A stretch of 64,000 bases of DNA. It comes from Pseudoips prasinana. Taxonomy: Eukaryota; Arthropoda; Insecta; Lepidoptera; Nolidae. The translations under genes were made by a program, and so were the position numbers. Below, in pieces: positions 1 through 10,448 of the stretch (positions are counted from its first letter, which is position 1; the number at the start of each line of letters is the position of its first letter). The DNA is taken from positions 11,172,713 through 11,236,712 of the forward strand of contig OX621240.1 in NCBI GenBank assembly GCA_951640165.1. The letters are read 5' to 3'. A model generated the notes under the pieces. The model was given only the letters and a program-made list of their open reading frames with translations, did not search any database and was not told where the DNA came from.

Positions 1-803
1 CTTCCCACAATCCTCCAAAATTTGGACTATAGGGAGGAATAAAGTGCCACTGAGTTCCATCAGAAGCAAGGGATTTAGCTATTTCTCCAGAGAATTCCAG
101 ACATGCTTCTTTCCACAGAGCTACCAATTCTTTATTTGCGCCAACGAAGTTTCTACCCTGATCGCTCCACAAATGTGCACACTTCCCTCGTCGTGAACAA
201 AATCGTTTGAATGCGCCAATAAATGCTTCCCCCGTTAGATCACCTACTAACTCGAGATGTATAGCCTTAGTAGCCATGCATACGAATATGCACATGTACG
301 CCTTCTGCGTCTTGCCTCCTCTACCTTTGCTTTTGAGGATTAGTATTGGTCCAGCAAAATCAACGCCCGAGTGTAAAAATGGACGAGCTGGAGTTACTCG
401 ATGTTTTGGTAAATCGCCCATTATTTGTGTCCTAGTGGTAGCGTTATGTTTGGCACATACTAGACATCGATGTACATGTTTTCTGACTAGAGCCTTGGCG
501 CGAATTATCCAGTATTTGGATCTAAGGTAACACAACATTAATTGTATTCCACCATGTAGCGTTATCATGTGTGCGTCGGCAATAATCAAGGGTATGAGAC
601 TGTTTTTGTGTCCCAAAATAATGGGATGTTTACTTTCGTCTGTCAAGTTCGAATGTCTCAGTCGTCCTCCCACCCTCAGAATATCTTCTTCATCCAGATA
701 GGGATCTAAACTCTTCAAAGTACTAGTCCTTTTAACTTGCTTATTTACCTTTATTGACTCTATTTCTTCTGCAAATTCTACATGTTGAACCTTCCTTATG
801 CAA
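1..803 (-). pseudogene. BEL/Pao integrase, frame-shifted from Gag-Pol and cut by the window edge
   Basis: Directly downstream of the Gag-Pol stop the minus strand stays open in a different frame to the window edge. It encodes an HHCC zinc-binding region (CLVCAKH, plus histidines near AHMITLH) and an integrase core with DFAGP (first Asp, near + positions 355-365) and WSDQGRNF (second Asp, near 150-170). The third catalytic residue lies beyond position 1. A single-base change near 790-810 separates it from the main ORF. This copy would therefore not make a complete polyprotein unless the base is a sequencing error or a recoding site. Confidence 0.8.
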
Positions 804-3800
804 ATCCTAGTGACTTCTGTAACTCCTGAGTAGTGAACGGTGTATCTATGGTTTCTTTAAACGTCTTTTGTTTTAAAAATCTTGTACAATATGTTATGCT
901 TCTTACTAGTTCTTTTAATGAATTAAACTGTTCAAATTGTGTCGTAAGGCTTTTGTGTTCTTCTTGTAGTATATTAGTTGTCAGTGTTTGTATAGTTATT
1001 TTTTGTTCTATGTCTGTAGACATAATTTCTGGTGTTGTATAATTGATCTCTTTTCTCGATAGCCAGTCTGGCCCTTTCCACCATAACTTACTGTTATTTA
1101 ACTCTGAAACGAATGCTCCTCTTGAAGCTATATCGGATGGATTCTCATCGGATGCAACGTGATACCATTTATCCTTTGGAATATTTCCTGTAATTTCAAC
1201 TGTTCGGTTTGCGACAAACGTTTTCCATCTACTTGGTTCTCCGTTTATCCACGAAATAACTATTGACGAATCCGTCCAAGCAAAAATACGAGTAGTTGGA
1301 ATTCTCATTGCCGTGGCGATTTGCTTCAGGAGCTTTGATAACAATACAGCTCCACATAACTCAAGTCTCGGCAATGACACAGTTTTTAACGGAGCTACGC
1401 GCGTTCTTGCCGCTATCAATGATATGTTTATTATATTATCGCCATCTTCTTGGTCATGTACCCGACAGTATACCACTGCTGCGTATGCTCTTAGAGAAGC
1501 ATCACAGAAGCCATGTAATTCTATACAGTGTTTCTTACCGCTTTGAGTACCCATCCAACGAGCCACATATATCTTATTGACATTCTCAAGATCATCACGT
1601 ATGGTTTTCCATTCCGCCTTTAGATTTGTACCAATTTCTTCATCCCAGCCAAGTTTGGTTTGCCAGAGCTTCTGAATCAACATTTTTGCCTGGACCATAC
1701 ATGGTGCTATCCAACCGAGTGGATCGTACAGTTTTTGTATGTTAGACAGAATTTTTCTTTTTGTGATAACATTGTCAAGTGGAGATAATTTTAAACTGTA
1801 TTCAAACCGATCATTACCGAAATTCCATTGCACCCCTAAAGCTTTTATTGTACCATCGATATTTAAATCTAAATGTGCATTTGCAGTTCTATCATCTGGA
1901 TGAATCGTTTTCATAAAATCTGCACTATTTGAAGACCATTTCTTAAGTTCAAAGCCACCTCGACCTAGCAAAGCTTTCAATTCTCTGCTAGTTTTGATAG
2001 CCTCGCTTACGGTATCCCCTCCAGACATGACGTCATCAACGTACAGATCTTCGCGTAGTACTCTTGCCGCATTAGGATAGTTTTCGCTTTCATCATTGGC
2101 TAATTGAATCAGAGTTTTTATTGCCAAGTATGGCGCAGATGCCGTACCAAATGTTACTGTTAGAAGCCTTAGATCTTGAATGCTATCTAAAGTATTATCT
2201 CGCCATAATATTCTTTGGTAATCGGTATCTTCTTTCGCCACCAGTATCATTCTGTACATTTTTTGGATATCGGAAACGTAACATACAGCATGCATGCGCC
2301 ATCTTATAATCAAGCTACGCAAATCGTCTTGCAATACAGGGCCTGTCAGAAGCTCGTCATTGAGTGAAACTCCGTTGCAACCTTTACATGATGCATCGAA
2401 AACGACGCGAGTCTTCGTGGTTTCCTTTTCATTACGGACTACGGCATGGTGCGGTAGGTACACCGCTTTCTTCGTTTTCATTTCATGTGGTGGTATTTCT
2501 TCTATATGTTTTAAGCTTTTGTAATCTTCTATAACTTTTATGTATTCTTCCTTTAGTTGAGGGTTTTTATTTAATTTTCTCACTAGTTGTAAAAATCTAT
2601 TTAATGCAATTTCTCTTGTTTTACCTTCTGGTGATTTTGGCTCATCTGTTTTAAAAGGTAACTTGACTATATAACGACCTTCTTTGTTTCTAGTGTGTGT
2701 TTTCTCATAAAACTCTTCGCATAATTTCTCTTCTTTCGTATGTTGTCTTTTCGTATTATTATCTATCTCCCACATTGTCTTCAGTAGTTCTCTCACGTCT
2801 ACTTCTTCATTTATTGCCATGAAACATTTTTCCTTTTTGTCTGTCTTAATATTTATTTCTCCAAATACAATCCAGCCGAGGTTGGTTCTTTGTGCAATTG
2901 GTGACCCCGGTGGACCTTTGATTAAACCTTCCTGCAGTATCTGTGCGTATCCCTTGACATCTAAAAGAAGATCAATTTGACCTGATACAAAATATTCAGG
3001 GTCCCCTAACTCTAGATCAGTTAGGTGTGGCCATTTTGTTTCTGACCATGTCTCTGCAGGAAATTGAGTTGTCAAGCGCTTGGACATCACATAGGCTTGT
3101 ATAGGTAAACTGAAATTAGGTTCCCATAGTGATAAAACTTCAACTTGTACTTCTTGCTTGACAACAATTTTCATAGCTTCCATTCCTGTGACTATTTTAT
3201 TCGTAAATTGTTTCTTAAGCTTAAGAATTTGAGCAGCCTTTTCACTGATAAAACATGCCTGTGATCCTGAGTCTATTAGTGCCTTGAGTACAATGGCGTG
3301 TCCTTCTTTGTTCCGTACTGTCACCATTGCTGTAGCTAATAGACCCATGTGCTGTTTGGCATTGTAGTATGACGCGATCATTGTATTAACTTGCACCTTT
3401 TCTTCCTCATTTGCTTGAGTTGATACCGCCGGTTGCATAGAACCCAATAAAGCCGTGGTATCCCTTTTATTTGTTAGATGAAGAAGCGTATGATGACGCC
3501 TATTGCAGATTCGACAGGACAGTGGAACTCGGCATTTGAAAACCGCATGTCCTGATGCCAAACAGTTAAAACACAACTTGTGATTCTTTACGTATTCGCT
3601 ACGTTCAACAGGTTGCAACTTCGAAAATACATTGCAGTGACTAATAGTATGGTTTTCTTTACACATTATACAAGTGTTTTCAGATGGGGTTGATACATGA
3701 AATATACGTTCTTTAGTTTTCTCACGCATGCTTGAAGTAGTTGTAGGTGCGACCAACTCCAAAGTACGAAATTTGCTTTCCAAAAATTTGTTTAAATCTT

Positions 3801-4653
3801 CCCACTTTGGTAATTCGTTTGGCCTTTCATTGTACGCAAACTCTTCCCAGTCTTTATGTGACTCCGGGTCCAATTTCTGAACGATCAGAAATATTATTAC
3901 TGGATCCCAGGAGCTTGTAGAGACATCCAAATTTTGCAAGCTATTAAGAACCTCAGTGGTGACGTCCAAAAGTGACTTGAGTTGACTGGCAGATTGTGAG
4001 TTACATTTTCTCTGAGAAAACAGTCTTTTTAGCAATGAGTTGACTATTATTCGTTTATTTCCATAACGGTTTTTTAGTGTATCCCAAGCCTTAACATAGT
4101 TACTATCAGTCACAGCTACATGTTTGAGTAACGTAGAAGCTTCTCCGCTGATGCTTGTTTTTAAATAGTGCAACTTTTGCACGTTGCTAAGTGATTTATT
4201 GTCATGTACTAGCGACACATACAAATCGTTAAAGGTAGGCCATTCATCATAAATACCGGAAAATATCGGGATTGTTATTCTTGGTAATTTCACTTCTGTA
4301 TGTTGGGTATGTTCAACGTTGCTGGATTGTACTATGTTCGGTTTCTCATTCAATTTACTTATCATATCTCGCAATTCACCCATAATACACAAATAAAGAT
4401 CTTCGTATATGAAATACTCTTCGTTAAGAAAATACTGTAACAGGTTTCTCTGATCCCGTGGCGTTATCTTGGTTAATTCTTGATGAGCACTGTTAAAAGT
4501 TTTCCAATATTCCTCAATGCACTGCATTCGTGACTGTATGTAACCCTTAGTAAGCCGCTGTTTCGGACATTTTTTTAAATTGATTTGAGTCTTCTTTAAT
4601 AACTCGGCCGTATCTTCCAAAATACAAAGCACTTGTTCAGGTGTCGTAGTCAT
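796..4653 (-). CDS. BEL/Pao Gag-Pol polyprotein (Gag, protease, RT, RNase H)
   Basis: This 1285-residue ORF starts at an ATG. Seen in it: a DUF1759-like Gag region around residues 122-270; cysteine/histidine knuckles at about 328-340, 361-374 and 380-392; a retropepsin-like protease with DSG at 461-463; RT with the first catalytic Asp in YVSD (about 795) and YVDD at 871-874; and a Pao-type RNase H-like region with GFCDAS (about 1048), PRLELC (about 1095) and WTDSS (about 1126). Gag and Pol are in one frame with no stop or frameshift between them, as is common in this superfamily. The frame ends at a TAA where homology to the element continues in another frame, so the integrase is no longer joined. 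All catalytic motifs I can check up to RNase H are present, which suggests a fairly recent copy. Confidence 0.9.
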   Translation of the reverse strand: MTTTPEQVLCILEDTAELLKKTQINLKKCPKQRLTKGYIQSRMQCIEEYWKTFNSAHQELTKITPRDQRNLLQYFLNEEYFIYEDLYLCIMGELRDMISKLNEKPNIVQSSNVEHTQHTEVKLPRITIPIFSGIYDEWPTFNDLYVSLVHDNKSLSNVQKLHYLKTSISGEASTLLKHVAVTDSNYVKAWDTLKNRYGNKRIIVNSLLKRLFSQRKCNSQSASQLKSLLDVTTEVLNSLQNLDVSTSSWDPVIIFLIVQKLDPESHKDWEEFAYNERPNELPKWEDLNKFLESKFRTLELVAPTTTSSMREKTKERIFHVSTPSENTCIMCKENHTISHCNVFSKLQPVERSEYVKNHKLCFNCLASGHAVFKCRVPLSCRICNRRHHTLLHLTNKRDTTALLGSMQPAVSTQANEEEKVQVNTMIASYYNAKQHMGLLATAMVTVRNKEGHAIVLKALIDSGSQACFISEKAAQILKLKKQFTNKIVTGMEAMKIVVKQEVQVEVLSLWEPNFSLPIQAYVMSKRLTTQFPAETWSETKWPHLTDLELGDPEYFVSGQIDLLLDVKGYAQILQEGLIKGPPGSPIAQRTNLGWIVFGEINIKTDKKEKCFMAINEEVDVRELLKTMWEIDNNTKRQHTKEEKLCEEFYEKTHTRNKEGRYIVKLPFKTDEPKSPEGKTREIALNRFLQLVRKLNKNPQLKEEYIKVIEDYKSLKHIEEIPPHEMKTKKAVYLPHHAVVRNEKETTKTRVVFDASCKGCNGVSLNDELLTGPVLQDDLRSLIIRWRMHAVCYVSDIQKMYRMILVAKEDTDYQRILWRDNTLDSIQDLRLLTVTFGTASAPYLAIKTLIQLANDESENYPNAARVLREDLYVDDVMSGGDTVSEAIKTSRELKALLGRGGFELKKWSSNSADFMKTIHPDDRTANAHLDLNIDGTIKALGVQWNFGNDRFEYSLKLSPLDNVITKRKILSNIQKLYDPLGWIAPCMVQAKMLIQKLWQTKLGWDEEIGTNLKAEWKTIRDDLENVNKIYVARWMGTQSGKKHCIELHGFCDASLRAYAAVVYCRVHDQEDGDNIINISLIAARTRVAPLKTVSLPRLELCGAVLLSKLLKQIATAMRIPTTRIFAWTDSSIVISWINGEPSRWKTFVANRTVEITGNIPKDKWYHVASDENPSDIASRGAFVSELNNSKLWWKGPDWLSRKEINYTTPEIMSTDIEQKITIQTLTTNILQEEHKSLTTQFEQFNSLKELVRSITYCTRFLKQKTFKETIDTPFTTQELQKSLGFA

Positions 4654-4700
4654 TTTTCACTATAATTATCTTCAATATGTCTGCCAAACCCGTTTGCTTT

Positions 4701-4893
4701 TCACGGCGTGATGATATTTATTAAACTTGTACACCACTGCTATCGACTTCGATGTTCGGCGTGATGATATGTGTGAATCGCAGCGTAGATCACCTCTGCT
4801 TACAACTACGATGTACTAGGGCGTAATTATATCTTCCAAGCACTATGTGTCGATCTCTGATGGCAGCCTCGTTGTAATACGGCGTGATGTTTC
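4701..4893. repeat. Degenerate ~53-62 bp repeats in the BEL/Pao leader
   Basis: The motif GGCGTGATGATAT or close variants recurs at about 4705, 4758, 4820 (as GGCGTAATTATAT) and 4881. The spacings are 53, 62 and 61 bp. The array sits directly upstream of the Gag-Pol start. Its role (packaging, promoter or neutral repeat) is unknown. Confidence 0.6.
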
Positions 4894-4920
4894 GTAAAAT
4901 CAGTACATTTACGAATGATA

Positions 4921-5520
4921 ATAAACAGCGTTTAAAACATAAAAATCACTAATTGCTTTATTTGTGCAAAAGTCTTCACTCGATGAATCCTTATCTCTTA
5001 TGGAATGCAGTCGCCTATTGTTCTCCACGGACGGGTCGACTATTCAACGCACAGGTAAAAAGTTTTATCCGGATCGATTGGACCACTATGTAGTAGGTGT
5101 TAAGGTTGAATTTCGAATGCTTTGGCGACTGGATAATTAAACAAGCGTGTGTCTTCGATCACATTTATTTTGCTACTGTTTTAAATATCTATTATAACAC
5201 TGCTAAGTATAATTGACGAACATGCGGACATTTACACACTAATCTATTAATGAGTGGACTGTATTAGTATAAGGTATATAATCCAACAGTATATAAGAAT
5301 AGATAATTGTTATCCGCCCAAAGAAGATATGCTGCAACTCCTAATTTATTATTTCTATCGTTTTCTTTCTGACTGAACACACGTTTCTGTCCTGGATTTT
5401 ATGTTATAGCGCTTTATTTTATTACAAACTGACTATACATGGACACAAAGCATGACCAAACTCAGAACGGCTATAGAAATATGGTCCACACAAATAATTG
5501 TCCTGTGTGGATGTGTAGCA
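4921..5520. other. AT-rich stretch upstream of the BEL/Pao leader, no gene seen
   Basis: No ORF or recognised domain. It should contain the 5' LTR of the BEL/Pao element, but without the partner LTR I cannot set its ends. The last ~90 bp, ending in a CCTGTGTGG motif, resemble SINE tails of lepidopteran genomes. Confidence 0.4.
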
Positions 5521-5525
5521 CTCAG

Positions 5526-5625
5526 AAAGAAGCTGCTGCCCGTCTTCTGGTAGATATTCCCTCGGGTCGACTTCTACGCCTCCCAAGGAATGAGATAAAG
5601 TGATGACATTCTGATATGTTGTAGA
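5526..5625 (+). repeat. Interspersed repeat fragment (CTGCTGCCCGT family)
   Basis: The segment with CTGCTGCCCGTCTTCTGG and a downstream CCCTCGGGTCGACTTCTACG matches other copies here: 51355-51450 in the same orientation, and 33215-33310 and 33590-33680 reversed. In those copies it lies next to the RTE-type tail, so it is probably the distal part of an RTE-tailed retroposon family. Confidence 0.6.
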
Positions 5626-5640
5626 CGACGATATTTATCT

Positions 5641-6200
5641 AGGACAGACCATTCAACTAAGTAAGTCCAACTTCGAGAAAGAGGTCAATCGTAGAATCCG
5701 CCCCGGCTGGGCTACTGGGAAGCTACGTAATAGCGAAGCTTCTCGTTGCAGATACCGTCGTGTCTTAAGTCGAAAGTCTTCACTCAGTGTGTGTTGCCAG
5801 TTTACTATGGGCCTCTGCCTCATCAGAAGGCTCAAGGTCACACAAAAAGCAATACAGATGGCTACGCTCGGAGTATCCCTACGCGCTCGAATCAAAAACG
5901 TCGAACTCCGCAGGCGAACCTTAGTAGCCAACATAGCCCAAAGAATTTCCAAACTGAAGTGACAGTGGGCGGGGCACAAAGCTCATAGAACCAACAGCTG
6001 ATGGGACAGAAAGATTCTCGAGTGGCGAACACGAACCGGAAGAGGCAGCGTGGGCAGACCCCACAAGGTGGACCGACGATCTTGCAAGGGTCGCGGAAAG
6101 CCGCTGGATGTGGGCAGCGCAGGACTGAATATTGTGGAGATCCATAGGAGAGGCCTTTGTCCAGCAGTGGACGTCTTTCGGCGAATATGATTGTGATATT
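5641..6200 (+). pseudogene. Decayed RTE-type LINE ORF2, C-terminal part
   Basis: The plus strand, read across several frames, resembles the C-terminal part of RTE-type ORF2. Recognisable pieces are YLGQTIQLSKSNFEKEVNRR, then LIRRLKVTQKAIQMATLGVS, then LEWRTRTGRGSVGRP, and a final TTTGTCCAGCAGTGGACGTC coding the usual C-terminus. Frameshifts and stops break the frame repeatedly, so this is a dead 5'-truncated copy. The last ~60 bp recur at least six times in the window as retroposon tails. Confidence 0.75.
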
Positions 6201-6259
6201 TGCCGCTGTCACCACAGTGCACAGTGCAAAGCGCTTTATCATTAGTTGGACACAACACT

Positions 6260-6975
6260 TAATTTTATAGTATAAGATAAAAAATTTTGAAGATGCTATG
6301 ACTGATTAAGAGTTCAACTTGTACTTGGCCGTTTCCGAAATGAGTATGTTTTGCCTCCTTAAAGTGGTTTCTCAATATTTAAAACCGATGTGAGTTCCAA
6401 AATTGTTGAATTAGATTAAAAAGTCTCCTTTGTTTTGGGGTGCTAGAAATTACAAAATTAAAAAGTTTTAATTGTCAATTTTCTGGAACAGCTATTTTGG
6501 AGTTCGTGCGCTTTTGGTCCTCAAGCGCTTTCTAGTTATGTATGTATAAGAGTAAGGGTGCATATAATATTATAACCAAAAGTAGCTTCTAACCCTTTAA
6601 TTCCCTAAAGGATAGCTACGTGGGAATACATTACATACAAAATTCGTTCAGTAATAGTAGTGACAATGAAATAACAGTAATAGTTATAATTATACTTAAA
6701 TCGTGGAGGGGTAAAGAGTAATAACATATTATGTATATGATCGACATAGGAATGCTTACAAAGGAATTTAATACGGCGGGTACTAAATTTCCTTGTTAAT
6801 TAAAACTTACAATTTACATAGAACGCCGTGATAATGAAGAACTAGGCTTTAAAATTGCGTCTTTTTATATTTAAAGTGAAGTCGAATTGGATCATGTAAG
6901 AGATCACATGAAAAGAAATTCAGATACTTTAAACTAGATTTTTGTGAACTTGTGTCATAATATTTGCTTGCGTTA
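6260..6975. other. AT-rich DNA, no gene or repeat recognised
   Basis: Only short chance ORFs are present. I see no tandem array, hairpin or tRNA-like element. Confidence 0.5.
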
Positions 6976-6978
6976 TTA

Positions 6979-7221
6979 GGGCCAGCGCAGACAGAGAGGA
7001 GCGCAGCGGAGAGGATTTTATTTAAGAACTAGGAAATCAACTTTAAAATTATAGAAATAAAGTGTATATATGCTTGAACCTAACATAAAATGCTCGCGCG
7101 GTCCCGGGCATATAATGGTTAAGCATATATGAACTTTATTTTACTTAATATTTTTAAATTTGATTTTCTAGTGGCTTAATAAAATCCTCTCCGCTGCGCT
7201 CCTCTCTGTCAGCGCTGGCCC
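6979..7221. mobile_element. PIF/Harbinger-like foldback MITE (243 bp)
   Basis: The ends form 44-bp terminal inverted repeats starting GGGCCAGCGC with one mismatch (A versus T at TIR position 11). TTA stands on both sides (6976-6978 and 7222-7224), fitting a 3-bp target duplication. GGG...CCC ends with a TTA/TAA duplication are typical of PIF/Harbinger elements. The interior is also self-complementary, with AAGTGTATATATGC against GCATATATGAACTT, so nearly the whole element folds back. No transposase is encoded. Confidence 0.75.
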
Positions 7222-7224
7222 TTA

Positions 7225-8515
7225 GGCAGAACGTAGTGAACTATACCTACATTTATCTGAGATCTTGAAATGTGTTATATGAAACCTACCTACGTTCCAA
7301 CAAATGATTGATATAAGCTGTCCAAAAGTTTCTCAGAGACTTAGTATGTAAGCAAAAAAGGAAAGAATTTTCTTTAATATCCTTCGTCACTCTGGGAACT
7401 GTAACAAATGAAATGACGCTTCATTTTTTAAACACGGTTTCACCGTTTAGGTTACAGGCAGCAACAAAGGCTTAGTTATGCAAATATTTGTTAACATGAC
7501 TGTACGGGTAGTGGTTTGAGTTCGAGTCCCGCACAGGGCGGATTGCGGATTCTATAAATAGTTGTTCTGAGCCTTCCGTCCTTTATAAAAGCAAATTTTA
7601 CATATATCCAATATAATATTAAACTCCTTTTTTAATAAGGTAAAATAGCACCTGGAAAAGCAATAATAATCATTATACATACATTTCTAAATTTAGTAGT
7701 AAATATCGTATTAAGTTAACAACTTAATACAATATTTACTACATATAACTTCGTCAAAAAGTGGAACACAATTCCCTTATATAAATTAAAAAAAAAAAAA
7801 AAAAATCATTTATTAGCAGACGCGTTGGCTTAAATTATTTTCTTTACACTTATCATAATAATATAATTAAAAATAACTTAAATAGACTTAATATTTACAT
7901 ATCTATACTTATATAATGTATAGAGTATAATTTGTGTCATTGTGTGTCCTAACTTCAAATTTGTTACTTACTAACAAGTGGGCCTGTCGATAAATAAATA
8001 TTTATGATAGTAAATTATCAAATATCTCTTCTTTGCTTATTATATTTATAATTTCCCTAGCATATTTATTGAAATTCGTACAGACCTTTTTTTTATAAAC
8101 AACTATTATAAAGAAATAAGTTCTCTTTCTTTGTGTGCTTATTTGCAAAAGATAAATGCAAAATTACTTAATTAATTTAACGTAATCAGCGGCAAACATG
8201 GGCGCTATCGATCTATCCGAGTAAAACTCTTGTAAATAAAAATGTCGTTGTAGTTGATTTGCGGATCTACATTGTATATCCATATCGCTACATGTGTGAA
8301 TAAAGTAATAGTATAATACGAATAAAGTAATAATAATAAAATACTCTATAATCTCAGCCTAAGCCCCGCCTGATGGCTGAAGGTTGCTTTAAATGAATCA
8401 AGCAAGTATAACCAATGGAAGTTTTTTAGGCATTTTTATAATATAGATAACCATTCTTAGTATTAGACTATTTATAAACTAAAAAAAAATGTGAGCCGTA
8501 ACGGGACGCCTGGCA
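7225..8515. other. AT-rich intergenic DNA with a SINE scrap and a poly-A run
   Basis: Contains a decayed tRNA-related SINE (listed separately), a poly-A run near 7789-7805 and no supported gene. Confidence 0.5.
7455..7590 (+). mobile_element. tRNA-derived SINE fragment
   Basis: A B-box-like GAGTTCGAGTCCCGCAC (about 7529-7545) is followed by ATAAATAGTTGTTCTGAGCC. That order is shared with the better-preserved SINE at 49557-49735. The A box is poorly kept. Confidence 0.55.
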
Positions 8516-8737
8516 GATGTGAAACATCGACATTATTTTGTAAAAGTAATATGCAGAAAAGAACATATTGTGATAGGAACTAAATATGTCATAATGATAA
8601 AATAAAAAGTCGATTGCGCATGGCGACGCATCGCCACACCGTACACACTACTATCGTATAGCGTGGCGAGGCGTCGCCACGGCATGCGTCGCCACGCCAG
8701 AAATCTGTTTTACGTGCGGCTATAGATGTTTCACATC
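8516..8737. repeat. GC-palindrome repeat bounded by an inverted 13-mer
   Basis: GATGTGAAACATC at 8516-8528 and its exact reverse complement at 8725-8737 bound a segment. Its centre has three nested GC-rich palindromes: TGGCGACGCATCGCCA, GTGGCGAGGCGTCGCCAC, and GCGTCGCCACGCC. This is sharply more GC-rich than its surroundings. It is probably a MITE-like element. I do not recognise the family. Confidence 0.5.
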
Positions 8738-8739
8738 AA

Positions 8740-9540
8740 AAATGTAAACTCACTTTCAACCGGTATCATTAGCGAGGAGCATGAACAGTATTATATTTAA
8801 AAAAAAAGATCACTTTTTCGGGACAACTGAAGTAAGACTTCCAACAAAACTGGCTATAAGAAGAAGAGAGAAAAATAATATGTGCTCGCTCTCTTGCTCC
8901 TACAGTCATATACGAAACGTAACTCTCTATGTTTCTTTCATCACTAACTTGCACCCCCTCCAACTTCCGTTCGCCTCGCCCGATCACATGTTTAGTAACG
9001 ATGTCGACATGCATTCACCTGCTTATTCCCCAAGTCCTGAGAGCGTAATGAAGTTTTACTTCAAAAAAATAGAATTCCTCCTAAAATTACAATAACGTAA
9101 TCCAAGGCTTCATTATAATCAAATTACAACAATTTAATCAATCAAAACCTTGCCTAATAAAGTCGTTACTTGCCGTTAAGGCTCATTCTCGTGACACTAC
9201 ACACAAACGGATTATTCGTACTCGTCGGACGAGAGTACGACCGCGAACGCGTCGCGACCACCAACGCCCTCCATGACCCTTAGTTTGCATATCGTATCGA
9301 TAAAAAGCCCCCTCAAAGGGGGCCGCGTCATGTCATTAACGTACAGCGAAAGTTGCACAAAACTCCCTAAAATGATGATCTCTGCCCTCTCCCCGCCAGT
9401 AATCGCCCAGAGTCGAGGTTCGAACCTCACAGGGGGTGCCCTCCGGCGCGGGTTACTTAATTGCTAGACGGCTTGAGCCCTCTGCTCGCCTCTATAGTCC
9501 GGTGAAGTAGTGAAAGCCTCCTAGGCTAACGATAGCGTCA
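8740..9540. other. Unassigned repeat-like DNA
   Basis: Short overlapping ORFs on both strands show no recognisable domain. A piece near 8960-8990 (CTTCCGTTCGCCTCGCCCGA) recurs in reverse at about 39500-39530, so part of this is a dispersed repeat. A perfect C/G hairpin (GCCCCCTCAAAGGGGGC) lies at about 9306-9322. Confidence 0.4.
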
Positions 9541-9544
9541 AAAA

Positions 9545-9720
9545 AAAAATCATTGGGATCGGGGGAGGGGACAGCAACGCTTGTTACTGACACTTAAAGG
9601 CTGGCAACGTGTTGGCGACACCCCTAGTGTTGCGAGAGTCCAAGGGCGGCGGTGATCACTTACCATCAGGTGACCCACTTGCTCGTTTGTCGCCCATATA
9701 AAATGAAATTTCTCCTTTAA
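9545..9720 (+). mobile_element. LINE 3' tail (ATCACTTACCATCAGGTGA family)
   Basis: It carries AAGGCTGGCAACGTG, then GGCGGTGATCACTTACCATC and AGGTGACCCACTTGCTCG, ending in an A-rich tract. This tail is very common in lepidopteran genomes at the 3' end of non-LTR elements. Other copies here are at 17430-17610 (+), 26734-26910 (-) and 46940-47000 (+). Only the tail remains. Confidence 0.65.
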
Positions 9721-10084
9721 AATCCTAATTTATCGTTGAATCATTTTACCAAAATCCCTAGTTTATATAATAATATAGTATCGGTACCCATCGTTAACAG
9801 GGGGATTCGTTTTACATCGTTATCAAACATCTATCAATCACTCCATAGTGACCGGCATATCGTTATGGCACGGACGTCGTCTTGTCCTTTGACCTTATCC
9901 CTTGACCCTACCCGAATTACAAATTCTTAACTTGAAACCACCCTAAGCCGAAGTCAAACATGGGATTTTCTGGCCGTTTTGTTGCCGAACAGAAAACCAG
10001 TTGAGAGCTTTACAATGTACAATATTTATTGTTACTTAAAATAAGTAAAATATTTGGATCGTTTTTATTTTTATTGAAAAACTT

Positions 10085-10250
10085 GTGAAATTAATCCTTG
10101 TATCGCGGGGAGTTCACATGCATGCAATTTAAGAATACAAAGTAGACCTCGGCTCAGAACAACACAAATAGTGCCCGTGCAAGGACCGGGACCGAAACAC
10201 GTGAGCGCCGATATAACAGCAACTTTAACCACTGCGCCACACTTATAGTG
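10085..10250 (-). mobile_element. tRNA-derived SINE, decayed
   Basis: On the minus strand GTGGCGCAGTGGTTAAAG (A-box region) is followed by a degraded B box and ACTATTTGTGTTGTTCTGAG. This matches the body of the SINE family at 49557-49735. Confidence 0.6.
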
Positions 10251-10448
10251 CATTTAAGGCATTGACTTCAGCTTATTGATGTTTTTCCGCATGTTTTTAG
10301 CTTAAAAAGCTAAAAATAGGCAAGTCAAATTTGAAGTCTCTATTTTGAAGAACATTATCGATCCCAAAACACAAACTAACTACTTTCGTTCGATAGATAA
10401 AGATAAGTTCGAAAATAAATTTAAATGATCTATCTAGGGGACATCTAT

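Larger units (their letters stand above)
1..4920 (-). mobile_element. BEL/Pao LTR retrotransposon, partial
   Basis: The minus-strand gag-pol order is Gag, zinc knuckles, aspartic protease, RT, RNase H and integrase, which is the Pao/BEL order. The left end (3' end of the element) is cut by the window edge, so only the leader side is complete here. I could not place the 5' LTR: no second LTR copy is in view for comparison. The leader is probably 4654-4920 and carries degenerate repeats, listed separately. Class is certain; boundaries are not. Confidence 0.85.

Noticed and set aside
207..2524. Short plus-strand ORFs inside the BEL/Pao region
   Set aside because: They are antisense shadows of the long minus-strand Gag-Pol and integrase frames and show no domain.
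5892..6258. Three overlapping minus ORFs
   Set aside because: They are antisense to the decayed RTE ORF2 on the plus strand.
9405..9440. GAGGTTCGAACCTCAC, a B-box-like motif suggesting a tRNA or SINE
   Set aside because: It is a simple palindrome without an A box or cloverleaf at the right distance.
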